NCBI GenBank assembly: GCA_023484085.1
Contig: JAMDAS010000008.1
Location: forward strand, 35,946 to 83,028
DNA: 47,083 nucleotides
Reading direction: 5' to 3'
From: Candidatus Omnitrophota bacterium
GTDB lineage: Bacteria; Ratteibacteria; UBA8468; B48-G9; DTJG01
Every line of letters starts with the position of its first letter. Within the stretch, counting starts at the first letter, position 1. Position numbers and translations under genes: made by a program. Under the pieces are notes generated by a model. That model ran no database searches, was not told the origin of the DNA, and was given only the letters and a program-made list of their open reading frames with translations. Below, piece by piece: positions 1-8,488 of the stretch.

Positions 1-5
1 CTGAA

Positions 6-1193
6 ATGAAAATGACACAAACAACACATGTTTTTATTGTTGATTCTGTTACATTCAAATATCATTTAGAATACCTTTTTGCCGGGACAGGGGCTAAAGA
101 TTATGCGATAGATTTTAACAATTCCCCGGATACTCTATTAACTATTCAAAGAGAGAAACTTTTGTTAGGAATGATTGCAGATTCCCAAAGAATCAGAAAA
201 AATGATTTTATTGTTTTCTATTTACAACAAAATTTCTCTAAAAAAGTTTGGGAAGGTAAGTTTTATGGAATTTTTCAGGCCACAGAAGATTTATCCTTTT
301 TAGACAATAATGACTCTGAGCAATTCTTAAAAGAAGAATTAGAAAAATCATTAACATTTAGAATATTGCTTAAACCTTTTGAGGTTTATGCAAAAGGTGT
401 TACTGAATGGGAAGCATTAGATGAAATAAAACATATTCAATCTCCGAATCAAATGCTTTGGAGTCTTATTTACAGAAAATTAAAAGGTAATCGTGGAAAT
501 ACTATGATTACTATATACGAAAGTGAAAGACTTTTTAAATTATTGAGAGATAAAAATAATCGGCAAACACTTCCAGGGAATAAATTTACTTTTAATATTC
601 AATCCCAGAAAATAGAACAGGTTAATCTTTTACATAATTACAAGGGACGAAAAGAAAAAATAAATATCCTACCAAGATTGATTGGAAAATATAGAGACAA
701 TAAGGCATTTGAAAACCATTTACAAACATATATTGTTCAAAATATCGGTAGGGGCATTAATGAAGGATTGGATAAAAGTTTACTCAATGATTCAATCCTT
801 GAATGGTTGGGAAATGAGGTTTCTTGTGGAGTAGGAATGCAAAGAATAGATATAATGCTTTCTTTAATTAAAGGGAATGTTAAGATTGTTATGCCTATTG
901 AATTAAAGATCAAGGAAGCAAGTATAGATAATATTATTCAGATTCAAAGATATGTTGACTGGTTAGAACAATATTATATACCTAATAGAATAAGCGATAT
1001 ACAACCAGTTTTAATTTCTAAAAAAACAGCAGATAAAGATTCAAAAAATTACGGAAGAATCATAGGAAGTTTTAAAAAATTTAACGGAACAAATAATCGG
1101 TGTATGCCTATAAAATATATTGAATTTGAATTAGAAAAAAACAATCTTAAATTTCAGAAAGAAAGTTTCCTGGAAATAAATTATATTGTATAA
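6..1193 (+). CDS. EVE-like / PD-(D/E)XK nuclease-like protein
   Basis: This 395-residue protein appears to have two parts. The first ~150 residues (HVFIVDSVTF, RIRKNDFIVFYLQ, WEGKFYGIFQATEDL) have the strand pattern of EVE/PUA-like domains, which can bind modified bases. The C-terminal part carries RIDIML (about residue 280) followed by an ELK triad in MPIELKIKEA (about residue 300). That is the spacing expected of a PD-(D/E)XK nuclease core, and it is followed by a helix with a QxxxY (QIQRYVDWL) signature. I infer a possible modification-dependent or defence nuclease; the exact family is not recognised. No methyltransferase is adjacent. The gene starts five bases from the window edge, so its upstream context and ribosome binding site cannot be judged; a second ATG six bases downstream is an alternative start. 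Confidence 0.65.
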   Translation: MKMTQTTHVFIVDSVTFKYHLEYLFAGTGAKDYAIDFNNSPDTLLTIQREKLLLGMIADSQRIRKNDFIVFYLQQNFSKKVWEGKFYGIFQATEDLSFLDNNDSEQFLKEELEKSLTFRILLKPFEVYAKGVTEWEALDEIKHIQSPNQMLWSLIYRKLKGNRGNTMITIYESERLFKLLRDKNNRQTLPGNKFTFNIQSQKIEQVNLLHNYKGRKEKINILPRLIGKYRDNKAFENHLQTYIVQNIGRGINEGLDKSLLNDSILEWLGNEVSCGVGMQRIDIMLSLIKGNVKIVMPIELKIKEASIDNIIQIQRYVDWLEQYYIPNRISDIQPVLISKKTADKDSKNYGRIIGSFKKFNGTNNRCMPIKYIEFELEKNNLKFQKESFLEINYIV

Positions 1194-1211
1194 AGGGGAG
1201 GGGAAAGAATT

Positions 1212-2525
1212 ATGAAAAAAAATGTTGTAATCGGACAATCAGGCGGACCAACTGCCGTAATCAATAATAGCATCAGGGGGGTTATAGATGTTCTGAAAAA
1301 ATCAGAAAAGATTAATAAAATATATGGGGCGAAAATGGGTATACTCGGTGTTTTAAAAGAGGAACTGCTTGATATTTCAGTTCAGGATAGGAAACAGATA
1401 GCTCTATTATCAAACACCCCTTCAGCGGGTGTATTTGGCAGCTGCAGGTACAAAATAAAAAGCAATGAAGACATGGAAAGAATCCTTGAGGTTTTTGAAA
1501 AACAGAATGTAGGTTATTTCTTTTATTGCGGTGGAAATGATTCTATGGATACTGCTGACAAAATAAATAAATTGGCAAAGGAAAAATCTCTTGACCTTAT
1601 CTGTACAGGTATCGCAAAAACAATTGATAATGATGTGGGCGGACAATTACAGGAAGACGGAACATTTGCAATATGCGACCATGACCCGGGATATGGCAGT
1701 ACTGCAAGAAGCACAACTATAAATATTCTTGAGGCAAATGAGGAAATAAAAGCAAGCTGTTCTTTCAGTCCGGTTCTGGTTATTGGTGTTATGGGAAGAA
1801 AAATAGGTTTTATAGCTGCATCAGCCCGGCTTGCAGATCCTGGAAGAAACATGCCTCTTCTGATTATTCTTCCCGAAGCTTTTAACAAATATACTCCTGA
1901 AGAAAACCTTCAGTATATAACACAGAAAGTAAATGAAAAGATTCTTGAATGTGGAAAATGTATTGTTGTCATAAGTGAAGGGGTAAATCTCGGGGACCTT
2001 AATGTTCTGAAAGATTCTTTTGGACATGTGGAATTTGGCGGTTCCGGAACAGGGGTTGAACAAATTTTTGGAAATTATTTAAATGGTATGGATAGAAAAG
2101 ATGAAAACGGAAGGGCCCAAAGCAGGCTTGCAATTCGTGGATTTGCCCGCTGGGAAAGACCGGGAACAAAACAAAGAAGAGATTATTTTACAATTTCCGG
2201 CATTGATTTAAAGGAAGCATATAATGTCGGGAAAAATGCAGCAAACCTAGCACTAAATGGTGAAAGTGGCTTTATGTCAACAATTTTAAGAAAGCCTGGC
2301 AGGACATATAATGTAATTTATGATAAAATTCCCTTAACGGTTGTGGCAAACTCAGAAAGAAAGTTTCCTGAAGAATGGGTCACTTCCGATAGAATTGATG
2401 TTACAGATGATTTTGTAAAATGGGCAATGCCTTTAATTGGAGGGAATATTCCTGAATTTGCAGATTTCAGGGAATCTTATGCAAAAAAGGGTTGTGGGGA
2501 ATATACTCCCATAGAATTCAGGTAA
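1212..2525 (+). CDS. pfp: 6-phosphofructokinase, PPi-dependent type
   Basis: This enzyme phosphorylates fructose 6-phosphate (or a related sugar phosphate) at C1 in the cytoplasm. GQSGGPTAVINNS near the N-terminus, CGGNDSMDTA (about residue 106) and AKTIDNDVGG (about residue 134) are phosphofructokinase signatures. Known PPi-dependent enzymes carry Asp in the GGDDS position, where ATP enzymes have Gly, and Lys in the KTIDND motif. Both PPi-type residues are present here, although the first Asp of GGDDS is Asn. The 437-residue length also fits the PPi class better than the ~320-residue ATP class. A GGGGAGGGGA ribosome binding site precedes the ATG. It begins a co-directional set of sugar genes reaching to 8.4 kb. 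The actual substrate could be sedoheptulose 7-phosphate, given the transketolase in the same run; that is inference. Confidence 0.88.
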   Translation: MKKNVVIGQSGGPTAVINNSIRGVIDVLKKSEKINKIYGAKMGILGVLKEELLDISVQDRKQIALLSNTPSAGVFGSCRYKIKSNEDMERILEVFEKQNVGYFFYCGGNDSMDTADKINKLAKEKSLDLICTGIAKTIDNDVGGQLQEDGTFAICDHDPGYGSTARSTTINILEANEEIKASCSFSPVLVIGVMGRKIGFIAASARLADPGRNMPLLIILPEAFNKYTPEENLQYITQKVNEKILECGKCIVVISEGVNLGDLNVLKDSFGHVEFGGSGTGVEQIFGNYLNGMDRKDENGRAQSRLAIRGFARWERPGTKQRRDYFTISGIDLKEAYNVGKNAANLALNGESGFMSTILRKPGRTYNVIYDKIPLTVVANSERKFPEEWVTSDRIDVTDDFVKWAMPLIGGNIPEFADFRESYAKKGCGEYTPIEFR

Positions 2526-2531
2526 AACGAA

Positions 2532-2615
2532 AAGAATAAGTTCTGGATTGCTCTTTCCTGCTTTATAAATACTTTCTTTCAAATAAAGCATTAAAGACAA
2601 CCCAAATTTATCATA
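2532..2615. repeat. Dispersed nested-hairpin element, copy A
   Basis: This stretch between the phosphofructokinase and HAD genes is non-coding and matches, as a reverse complement, the element at 43431-43513 along essentially its whole length. It contains an outer inverted repeat (ATAAGTTCTGGATTG at 2536-2550 against CAACCCAAATTTAT at 2598-2611) and an inner perfect one (TGCTTTAT at 2559-2566 against ATAAAGCA at 2583-2590). The layout could be a small palindromic mobile repeat (REP/MITE-like) or a structured RNA. I do not recognise a known family. Confidence 0.75.
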
Positions 2616-2655
2616 ATGTAAAAATTTTAGAAAATCACATAAAAGGGGGGGAGAA

Positions 2656-3699
2656 ATGGCTTTATTAACTCTTACGCAGCAACAAATAAAAGATGACCCG
2701 GAACAGCAAATCAGAAATTTTAAAAGAACAAAAGATTTTTTGGTGGCAATTGATACTGATGGGTGTGTAACCAACAATATGAACGGCAAACAAATGGTTA
2801 TTTTTCATCCGCATTATATGGGGTTTTATGACCTGTGGGAAATTGAATCGTATTTCAGGGAGATTGCAGAATATTATAACCTTTTTTCTATCCATAGGGG
2901 TTGTAACAGATTTCTTGCAGTTCAATATACTCTAAATTCATTATATGAAAGAGCAGATGTCCGGAAGATTGTCCGGGAAAAAAATATTCCGTTACCCGGC
3001 AAGGAAATGCTGGATGATTATATAGAATTCTGTGTTGAATATAATTGGGGACTGGGGAATCCATCCCTTGAAAAATTCATTGAACTGCATTCCTTAAACT
3101 TTGAATTATATAAACTTCTTGGCTGGAGTGAAGCAGTAAACAGAACGTTTCCATTTATCAATCCGAAAATCCCACCATTTTCAAATGTAAAAAATTCATT
3201 AACAGCTATGAATGAATATGCTGATGTTGTTGTTGTTTCCCAGACACCTTACAATGACCTGGTCAGCTATTGGGAAACCCAAAAATTATCCCAGTATATT
3301 TCAATTATTGTCAGTCAGGAGATGGGAACCAAGCTGCATCACATAGAGGTTATTAAAAATGTTTGTGATTATGACGATGAGAATATCCTGATGCTTGGAG
3401 ATGGAGATAGCGATTTAAAAGCGGTGCAAAAGAGCAATGGTCTTTTTTATCCTATACTCCCGGGTTTTGAGGAAGATTCATGGAATAAATTTTCTGAATA
3501 CTTTAAAATTTTTATTGAAGGCGGGTATAAAGGGGAGATACAAGAAAAACTGCTTACAAATTTTTCAAAGGTTTTTCTTAAAAAACCAAAATGGGAAGAG
3601 CCTGAATATGACCATATAACTGCTTATAAAGAAAAACAGGAAATAAGAAAATCCCTGTATGAAAAATTAAATCCAAATGGCCGCTTATTAATTCTTTAA
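2656..3699 (+). CDS. HAD-family hydrolase (phosphatase-like)
   Basis: This 347-residue protein carries the haloacid dehalogenase motifs. Motif I is DTDGC (D33 the likely nucleophile, D35 the acid/base), motif II is VVVVSQTP (about residues 190-197), and motif IV is LGDGDSDLKA (about residue 250), where acidic residues bind Mg2+. The large insert between motifs I and II is probably a cap domain that selects the substrate. HAD phosphatases of this kind act on sugar phosphates or other small phosphomonoesters; the substrate cannot be told from sequence. A GGGGGGGAG ribosome binding site lies just upstream of the ATG. Its neighbours (phosphofructokinase, LarA-like enzyme, transketolase) suggest a sugar- or sugar-acid-phosphate substrate. 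Confidence 0.8.
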   Translation: MALLTLTQQQIKDDPEQQIRNFKRTKDFLVAIDTDGCVTNNMNGKQMVIFHPHYMGFYDLWEIESYFREIAEYYNLFSIHRGCNRFLAVQYTLNSLYERADVRKIVREKNIPLPGKEMLDDYIEFCVEYNWGLGNPSLEKFIELHSLNFELYKLLGWSEAVNRTFPFINPKIPPFSNVKNSLTAMNEYADVVVVSQTPYNDLVSYWETQKLSQYISIIVSQEMGTKLHHIEVIKNVCDYDDENILMLGDGDSDLKAVQKSNGLFYPILPGFEEDSWNKFSEYFKIFIEGGYKGEIQEKLLTNFSKVFLKKPKWEEPEYDHITAYKEKQEIRKSLYEKLNPNGRLLIL

Positions 3700-3716
3700 G
3701 GTGGTATAGGGGTGAA

Positions 3717-4982
3717 ATGATTATTTATAAAAACAATAAAAAAGAGGAATCTTGTTTTTCAGAAGAGGAAATTTTTGATTTATGTGAAGACTCCTTGAAA
3801 AGAGCAGGACTTACAAATAAAAGGGTTTTATGTATTATTCCTGATACAACCCGGTCAGGGCCAACAGATTTTCTTTTTAAAACTGTGAGTAAAATACTCT
3901 CGGGATTTACTAAAAAAGCTGATTTCATAATTGCCCTGGGAACCCACCCCCGGATGGAAAAGGAAAAGATTTATGGATTTCTTTCCATAAATGAGGATGA
4001 AAAAAGAACGATATATAAAAATACGAATATTTTTCAGCACCAGTGGGATAATCCGGAACAATTAAAAAGTCTTGGTATTATCTCAAAAGATGAAATTTCA
4101 GAAATTTCAAATGGACTTTTATCAGAAGACATACCGGTTACAATAAACAAAAAAGTTTTTGATTATGATGAAATTTTAACATTGGGCCCGGTTTTTCCTC
4201 ACGAGGTTGTTGGTTTTTCAGGCGGGTATAAATATCTTTTTCCCGGGATTTCCGGACCGGAATTTCTCCACAGGTTTCACTGGCTTGGCGCGCTTATAAC
4301 AAATACAGGAATTAATGGATTTAAGGATACACCTGTCAGGCAGACCATTAATAAAGCAGTCAGTCTTATAAATATTCCTATAACCAATATGTGCTATGTT
4401 GTCCGGGATAAAAAAATTGCAGGATTTTACATTGGTGATAACTCTGCGTGGTCAGAGGCGGCTGACTTTTCTGCATGTATAAACATAAAATATGTGGAAA
4501 AACCTTTCCATACTGTTTTATCAATATCCCCCAAAATGTATGAAGAGCTATGGACAGCAGGAAAGTGCATGTATAAATTGGAACCGGTTGTAGAGAATAA
4601 TGGAACTCTTATTATTTATGCCCCGCACATTAAAGAGGTTTCTGTCATGCATGGTAAATATATAAAACAAATCGGCTACCATACACGGGATTATTTTTTA
4701 AAACAGATGGATAAATTCAAGGATATTCCGGGTGGAACATTAGCTCATTCAACACATGTAAAGGGGCTCGGAACGTTTGAAAATGGTATTGAAAAACCAA
4801 GGGTAAACGTCGTTCTTGCCACTGGTATTTCTGAAGAGGAATGCAGAAAAATAAATCTTGATTATATGGATTACAGGAAAATAAACATAGAGGATTATAA
4901 GAATAAAGAAGAGCAGGGGATACTTGTTGTTGAAAATGCAGGGGAAATTCTTTACAGACTGACAGGAAGTGGCAAAATATGA
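3717..4982 (+). CDS. LarA-like nickel-pincer-nucleotide racemase/epimerase
   Basis: This 421-residue protein matches the LarA (DUF2088) superfamily, whose members racemise or epimerise 2-hydroxyacids using a nickel-pincer nucleotide bound covalently to a lysine. Visible signatures are PDTTRSGPTDF (about residue 42), ALGTHPRM (about residue 74, equivalent to the GLHRP-type loop), and HEVVGFSGGYKYLFPGISG (about residue 162). The last contains the GG-x-K-x(3)-PG lysine segment, followed by the histidine-rich FLHRFHWLGAL. Known relatives act on lactate, malate or sugar acids such as gluconate. The carbohydrate context favours a sugar-acid epimerase, but this is inference. No larB, larC or larE cofactor genes are in the window. 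It overlaps the following mntA gene by ATGA, so translation is probably coupled. Confidence 0.8.
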   Translation: MIIYKNNKKEESCFSEEEIFDLCEDSLKRAGLTNKRVLCIIPDTTRSGPTDFLFKTVSKILSGFTKKADFIIALGTHPRMEKEKIYGFLSINEDEKRTIYKNTNIFQHQWDNPEQLKSLGIISKDEISEISNGLLSEDIPVTINKKVFDYDEILTLGPVFPHEVVGFSGGYKYLFPGISGPEFLHRFHWLGALITNTGINGFKDTPVRQTINKAVSLINIPITNMCYVVRDKKIAGFYIGDNSAWSEAADFSACINIKYVEKPFHTVLSISPKMYEELWTAGKCMYKLEPVVENNGTLIIYAPHIKEVSVMHGKYIKQIGYHTRDYFLKQMDKFKDIPGGTLAHSTHVKGLGTFENGIEKPRVNVVLATGISEEECRKINLDYMDYRKINIEDYKNKEEQGILVVENAGEILYRLTGSGKI

Positions 4983-5266
4983 GAAAAGTAGAAAGAGAAA
5001 TAAAGGAAATAATTTTTCACCACATAGACCCTGAAAAATATAAAATTTTTATATTCGGGTCCAGGGTATCCGGAAAATCCGGGAAATATAGCGATTATGA
5101 TATAGGCATTCTTGGTAAACATTCGCTTTCTTTATCCACTATAGGATTTATTAAAGAAGAAATGGATGAATCAAACATCCCGTTTCAGGTGGATATTGTT
5201 GATTTCACAACAGTTTCCTCAAATTTTAAAAAGATAGCCTTATCCAAAATCAGAGAATTAAAATGA
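4979..5266 (+). CDS. mntA: MntA-type nucleotidyltransferase antitoxin
   Basis: This 95-residue minimal nucleotidyltransferase has the hallmark GS-x10-DxD motif, spelled GSRVSGKSGKYSDYD, where the two Asp residues bind the catalytic metal. In characterised HEPN/MNT modules this protein adds AMP to a tyrosine of the HEPN RNase and so neutralises it. Its start overlaps the stop of the LarA-like gene and its stop overlaps the start of the next gene, both as ATGA. It is therefore locked translationally between a metabolic enzyme and its toxin partner. The protein is short but complete for the family. Confidence 0.85.
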   Translation: MRKVEREIKEIIFHHIDPEKYKIFIFGSRVSGKSGKYSDYDIGILGKHSLSLSTIGFIKEEMDESNIPFQVDIVDFTTVSSNFKKIALSKIRELK

Positions 5267-5640
5267 CTAAACTTCAAAACCTTATAAAAGATTTGACAAA
5301 TGCTTCTGAAAGACTGCGGGAAGCTGCTCGTTTAAAATTCACACCTATTAACAGGGATGCAGTAATTCAGAGATTTGAATTTTGTTTTGAATTATCATGG
5401 AAGGTTTTACAGGAATATATTAAAGACCAGGGGCTTGATTGTAAAAGTCCACGTAATTGTTTAAGAATCGCTGCAGAATTAAATTTAATTACAAATCTGA
5501 AAAACTGGTTTGATTATTTAGAAGCAAGAAATTTAATAGCACATACCTATAATGAATCTTTATCTAACAGAATATATAAAAAAGCAGTTGATTTTTCTAT
5601 AGACGTAAAAGAATTATTAACTAACATAGAAGGCTCTTGA
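5263..5640 (+). CDS. hepT: HepT-type HEPN toxin
   Basis: This 125-residue all-helical protein belongs to the HI0074/HEPN family. The segment RNLIAHTYNE is an exact R-x4-H-x-Y motif, which forms the RNase active site in HepT toxins and contains the Tyr that the MntA partner AMPylates. The order here is antitoxin first, then toxin, with an ATGA overlap. A transketolase follows only 11 bases after the stop, so the pair sits inside a sugar operon rather than in its own transcription unit. It could alternatively act as a substrate-binding subunit of the nucleotidyltransferase, as early annotation of the family proposed. Confidence 0.85.
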   Translation: MTKLQNLIKDLTNASERLREAARLKFTPINRDAVIQRFEFCFELSWKVLQEYIKDQGLDCKSPRNCLRIAAELNLITNLKNWFDYLEARNLIAHTYNESLSNRIYKKAVDFSIDVKELLTNIEGS

Positions 5641-5651
5641 CTGGAGGAAAA

Positions 5652-7562
5652 ATGATGGAAAGATTTGTTTATGAAAGACTGCCTGGGAATGAAATTGAAA
5701 AACTTAAAAATTTAAGGAAGGAATGCATCAGGGATATTCTTACAATGACAACAATCGCTGGTTCAGGACACCCAGGCGGTTCAATGTCTATTCTTGATAT
5801 ATTGCTTACTGTATTTTCTTACGCAGGAATTTCACCCGGGATAATAGATAACCCTGAAAGGGATAAAATCCTGATAAGTTGCGGACATCTTTCTCCCGGG
5901 ACGTATTCAGTTCTTGGAAGACTTGGATATTTTGATATTGAAAGTGTTATCCCGAATTTTAGAAAATATGGAAGTCCATTTGAAGGGCATGTTGAAAGAA
6001 ATCTTACAGGTATAGAATGGTCTTCCGGTAATTTAGGACAGGGGCTTTCTGCAGGATGCGGGTTTGCTCTTGCTGACAGGTTAAATAATCATGCTTCCTA
6101 TACATTTGTTTTAATGAGTGATGGGGAACAGACAAAAGGTCAGATTGGGGAAGCCAGGAGATTTGCAATTAAATATAAACTGAATAAAATCAAGGTTATT
6201 ATTGATTATAACAAACTTCAGATAAGCGGGAATATTTTTGACGTAATGCCGGATAACATCAAAGAAAATTATTTGGCTGACGGATGGGAGGTTATTGAGA
6301 CTGACGGGCATAACATAGACTCACTTTATACGTCCATCAAAAAATCCCTGTCAATAGAAAAACCTGTTTGTATATTGGCGAATACCATAATGGGTAAAGG
6401 GGTTTCGTTTATGGAAAACAAATATGGTTTTCATGGAAAAGCGCTAAAACCTGAAGAATTACAGAAAGCATTGGATGAGCTCGGCATGGAAAATAAAATG
6501 GATTATTACAGGGAACTTTCAAAAACGGAAAAGTTTATATTCCCTGAAAAAAAATTTCCTGTACCTCCGGTTCTGAAAACAGGAAAACCTCATCTATATG
6601 ATGCAGGGACAAAAATTGATAACAGGACAGGGTATGGAAATGCTCTCATGGATATAGGAAAGGAAAATAAATCAGACTCCGGGAATAATTTGATTGTTTT
6701 TGATTGTGACCTTGCCTCATCTGTAAAAACTGATTTATTCGCAAAGGAATTCCCTGGACAATTTTTCCAGGTGGGGGTGCAGGAACATAATGCTGCCACA
6801 ATAGCAGGGGCATCTTCTGTTAATGGAATGGTAAGTTTCTTTTCTGATTTTGGGGTTTTTGGTGTGGATGAAGTCTATAATCAGCAAAGACTTAATGATA
6901 TAAACAGGACAAACCTGAAATTAGTCTGCACACATGTAGGATTGGACGTCGGAGAGGATGGGAAAACGCACCAGTGTGTTGATTATCTTGGACTTTTTAG
7001 AAATCTATTCGGATTTAAAGTGATTATACCTGCAGACGCTAATCAGACAGACAGGGCAATAAGATACATAGTGGCACATCCTGGAAATTTCTTTGTAGGA
7101 ATGGGTCGTTCCATATCTCCTGTTATTCTGACAAAAGAAGGGAAACCCTATTTTGATGAAAATTATGAATTCCAGTATGGAAAATGGGAAATACTGAGAG
7201 AAGGAAAAGATGGATACATCTATACGACAGGAATAATGACTTACAGGGCTGTCCAGATATCCGGTGAGATTGAAAAAGAAAATATAAGCATTGGTGTTAT
7301 CAATTGTCCCGCCCCATTGCTTGTGGATGAAGATATTTTAAAGATTGGTATAAAAAGCGGACTGGTGATTTCTTATGAGGACCACATTGTTACTAGCGGA
7401 CTTGGTGCTACAATCTCACTATATCTTTCTGGAAAAGGAATAAGCGTAAAATTCAAAAAATTTGGAGTGTCAAAATATGGAAGTTCAGGAAAACCGGAGG
7501 AATTATATAAAGAACAGGGGATTGATGAAGAAAATGTAAAAGAATTTATAAGGAGAAAATAG
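5652..7562 (+). CDS. tkt: Transketolase (full-length, ThDP-dependent)
   Basis: This enzyme transfers two-carbon units between sugar phosphates in the non-oxidative pentose phosphate pathway. The N-terminal half has SGHPGGSMSILD, SCGHLSPGTYSVLG and the ThDP/Mg2+ segment SDGEQTKGQIGEA...DYN; the usual GDG reads SDG here. The pyrimidine-binding half begins around residue 325 (VFDCDLASSVKTDLF, VGVQEHNAATIAGA), and a C-terminal domain follows from about residue 500. In many bacteria and archaea these halves are split into two genes; here they are fused. The ORF track begins at a TTG at 5637, but GGAGG at 5643-5647 points to ATG 5652 or 5655. A more distant ThDP enzyme with a specialised sugar substrate is possible. 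Confidence 0.85.
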   Translation: MMERFVYERLPGNEIEKLKNLRKECIRDILTMTTIAGSGHPGGSMSILDILLTVFSYAGISPGIIDNPERDKILISCGHLSPGTYSVLGRLGYFDIESVIPNFRKYGSPFEGHVERNLTGIEWSSGNLGQGLSAGCGFALADRLNNHASYTFVLMSDGEQTKGQIGEARRFAIKYKLNKIKVIIDYNKLQISGNIFDVMPDNIKENYLADGWEVIETDGHNIDSLYTSIKKSLSIEKPVCILANTIMGKGVSFMENKYGFHGKALKPEELQKALDELGMENKMDYYRELSKTEKFIFPEKKFPVPPVLKTGKPHLYDAGTKIDNRTGYGNALMDIGKENKSDSGNNLIVFDCDLASSVKTDLFAKEFPGQFFQVGVQEHNAATIAGASSVNGMVSFFSDFGVFGVDEVYNQQRLNDINRTNLKLVCTHVGLDVGEDGKTHQCVDYLGLFRNLFGFKVIIPADANQTDRAIRYIVAHPGNFFVGMGRSISPVILTKEGKPYFDENYEFQYGKWEILREGKDGYIYTTGIMTYRAVQISGEIEKENISIGVINCPAPLLVDEDILKIGIKSGLVISYEDHIVTSGLGATISLYLSGKGISVKFKKFGVSKYGSSGKPEELYKEQGIDEENVKEFIRRK

Positions 7563-7565
7563 ACA

Positions 7566-8405
7566 ATGTATATACTAAGTGGATTTGGAGATGAAATCTC
7601 CACGGAATTAAATGAACAGATAGACGTAATGAAAGGATTAGGTGTTGGCTATATTGAATTACGGGGCGTATGGGGGAAGAATGTCCTGGACCTCACAGAA
7701 GATGAAATAAAAAAAATTAAAAATATTCTTCTGAAAAATGGCATGAAAATTTCTGCAATCGGTTCCCCTATCGGAAAAATCAAAATTACGGATAATTTTT
7801 CACCTCATTTTGAAAAATTTCAGTATGCAGTTGAACTTGCCAAATTTTTTGGAACTGCTTATGTCAGGATTTTTTCTTATTATCCGCCTGAAAATGAAAA
7901 AATAGAAAAATACAGGGATGAAGTGATGGAAAGAATGGAAAAAAAGGTCCAATACGCTGAAAAGGAAAAAGTAATACTTTGCCATGAAAATGAATCTGCA
8001 ATATATGGAGAAAACCCGGAAAATTGTCTTGATATGCTGAAATCAATAAATTCACCAAATTTAAGGGCTGTTTTTGACCCTGCAAATTTTATTGTCCATG
8101 GAATCAAGCCTTACACCAGGGCATACCCGTTATTAAAAGAATGGATTGAATATTTTCATATTAAAGATGCTCTACCAATGGAAAAAACAGCCCACAAAAT
8201 AGTTTGTGTTCCAGCTGGAAAAGGCGAAGGACAGGTATCAGAAATTTTAAAGGATTTTTATAAAACGACAAAAAACAAAGATGTTTTTTTATCTCTTGAG
8301 CCACATCTGTCAACTGCAGGTCAATTCGGCGGATGGACAGGTTCTGACAAGTTTTCAACGTCTGTCCATGCCCTTAATAAGATTCTATCATCCTTTTCGT
8401 CATAA
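7566..8405 (+). CDS. Sugar phosphate isomerase/epimerase-like TIM barrel
   Basis: This 279-residue protein has the AP-endonuclease-2/xylose-isomerase-like TIM-barrel pattern. MKGLGVGYIELRGVWGKN forms the first strands, CHENESAIYG and VFDPANFIVHG supply likely metal-binding Glu/Asp/Asn residues, EYFHIKDALP contributes a His-Lys-Asp, and LSLEPHLST gives a final metal-binding Glu. Members interconvert ketoses or act on sugars and inositols; the substrate is unknown. It starts four bases after the transketolase stop, so it is the last gene of the same operon. Promoter P1 for the next unit begins two bases after its stop codon. Confidence 0.82.
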   Translation: MYILSGFGDEISTELNEQIDVMKGLGVGYIELRGVWGKNVLDLTEDEIKKIKNILLKNGMKISAIGSPIGKIKITDNFSPHFEKFQYAVELAKFFGTAYVRIFSYYPPENEKIEKYRDEVMERMEKKVQYAEKEKVILCHENESAIYGENPENCLDMLKSINSPNLRAVFDPANFIVHGIKPYTRAYPLLKEWIEYFHIKDALPMEKTAHKIVCVPAGKGEGQVSEILKDFYKTTKNKDVFLSLEPHLSTAGQFGGWTGSDKFSTSVHALNKILSSFSS

Positions 8406-8406
8406 T

Positions 8407-8436
8407 TTGACAAAAAGGATAAGTTAACTATATAAT
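8407..8436 (+). promoter_or_regulatory. Promoter P1 of the carbohydrate regulon
   Basis: TTGACA at 8407-8412 and TATAAT at 8431-8436 are perfect sigma70-type boxes with an 18-base spacer. The spacer ends in AAGTTAACTA, which is identical in P2, P3 and P4. It differs from the others in the first eight spacer bases (AAAAGGAT). It drives the GntR/LacI regulator, suggesting autoregulation. Confidence 0.85.
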
Positions 8437-8478
8437 GGTAAATACTCAGTCCTAACGAACTGAATATTTACCATTATA
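8431..8478. promoter_or_regulatory. Operator-like inverted repeat at P1
   Basis: Two 20-base arms (8431-8450 and 8459-8478) are reverse complements with one mismatch around an 8-base centre. The arms include the -10 box and the half-site GTAAAT/ATTTAC, which is also found at P3 and P4. Because one arm overlaps the -10 box, a repressor operator is more likely than an mRNA hairpin. Confidence 0.7.
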
Positions 8479-8488
8479 GAAAACATGC

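Noticed and set aside
5637-5654. TTG start given by the ORF track for transketolase
   Set aside because: GGAGG at 5643-5647 lies downstream of that TTG, so the start should be ATG 5652 or 5655.
8391-8420. ATCCTTTT and AAAAGGAT arms across the end of the 7566 gene and P1
   Set aside because: The gap is long and no U-tract follows, so a terminator is not convincing; it may just reflect AT-rich sequence. Its resemblance to the adh operator is noted but the spacing is wrong.
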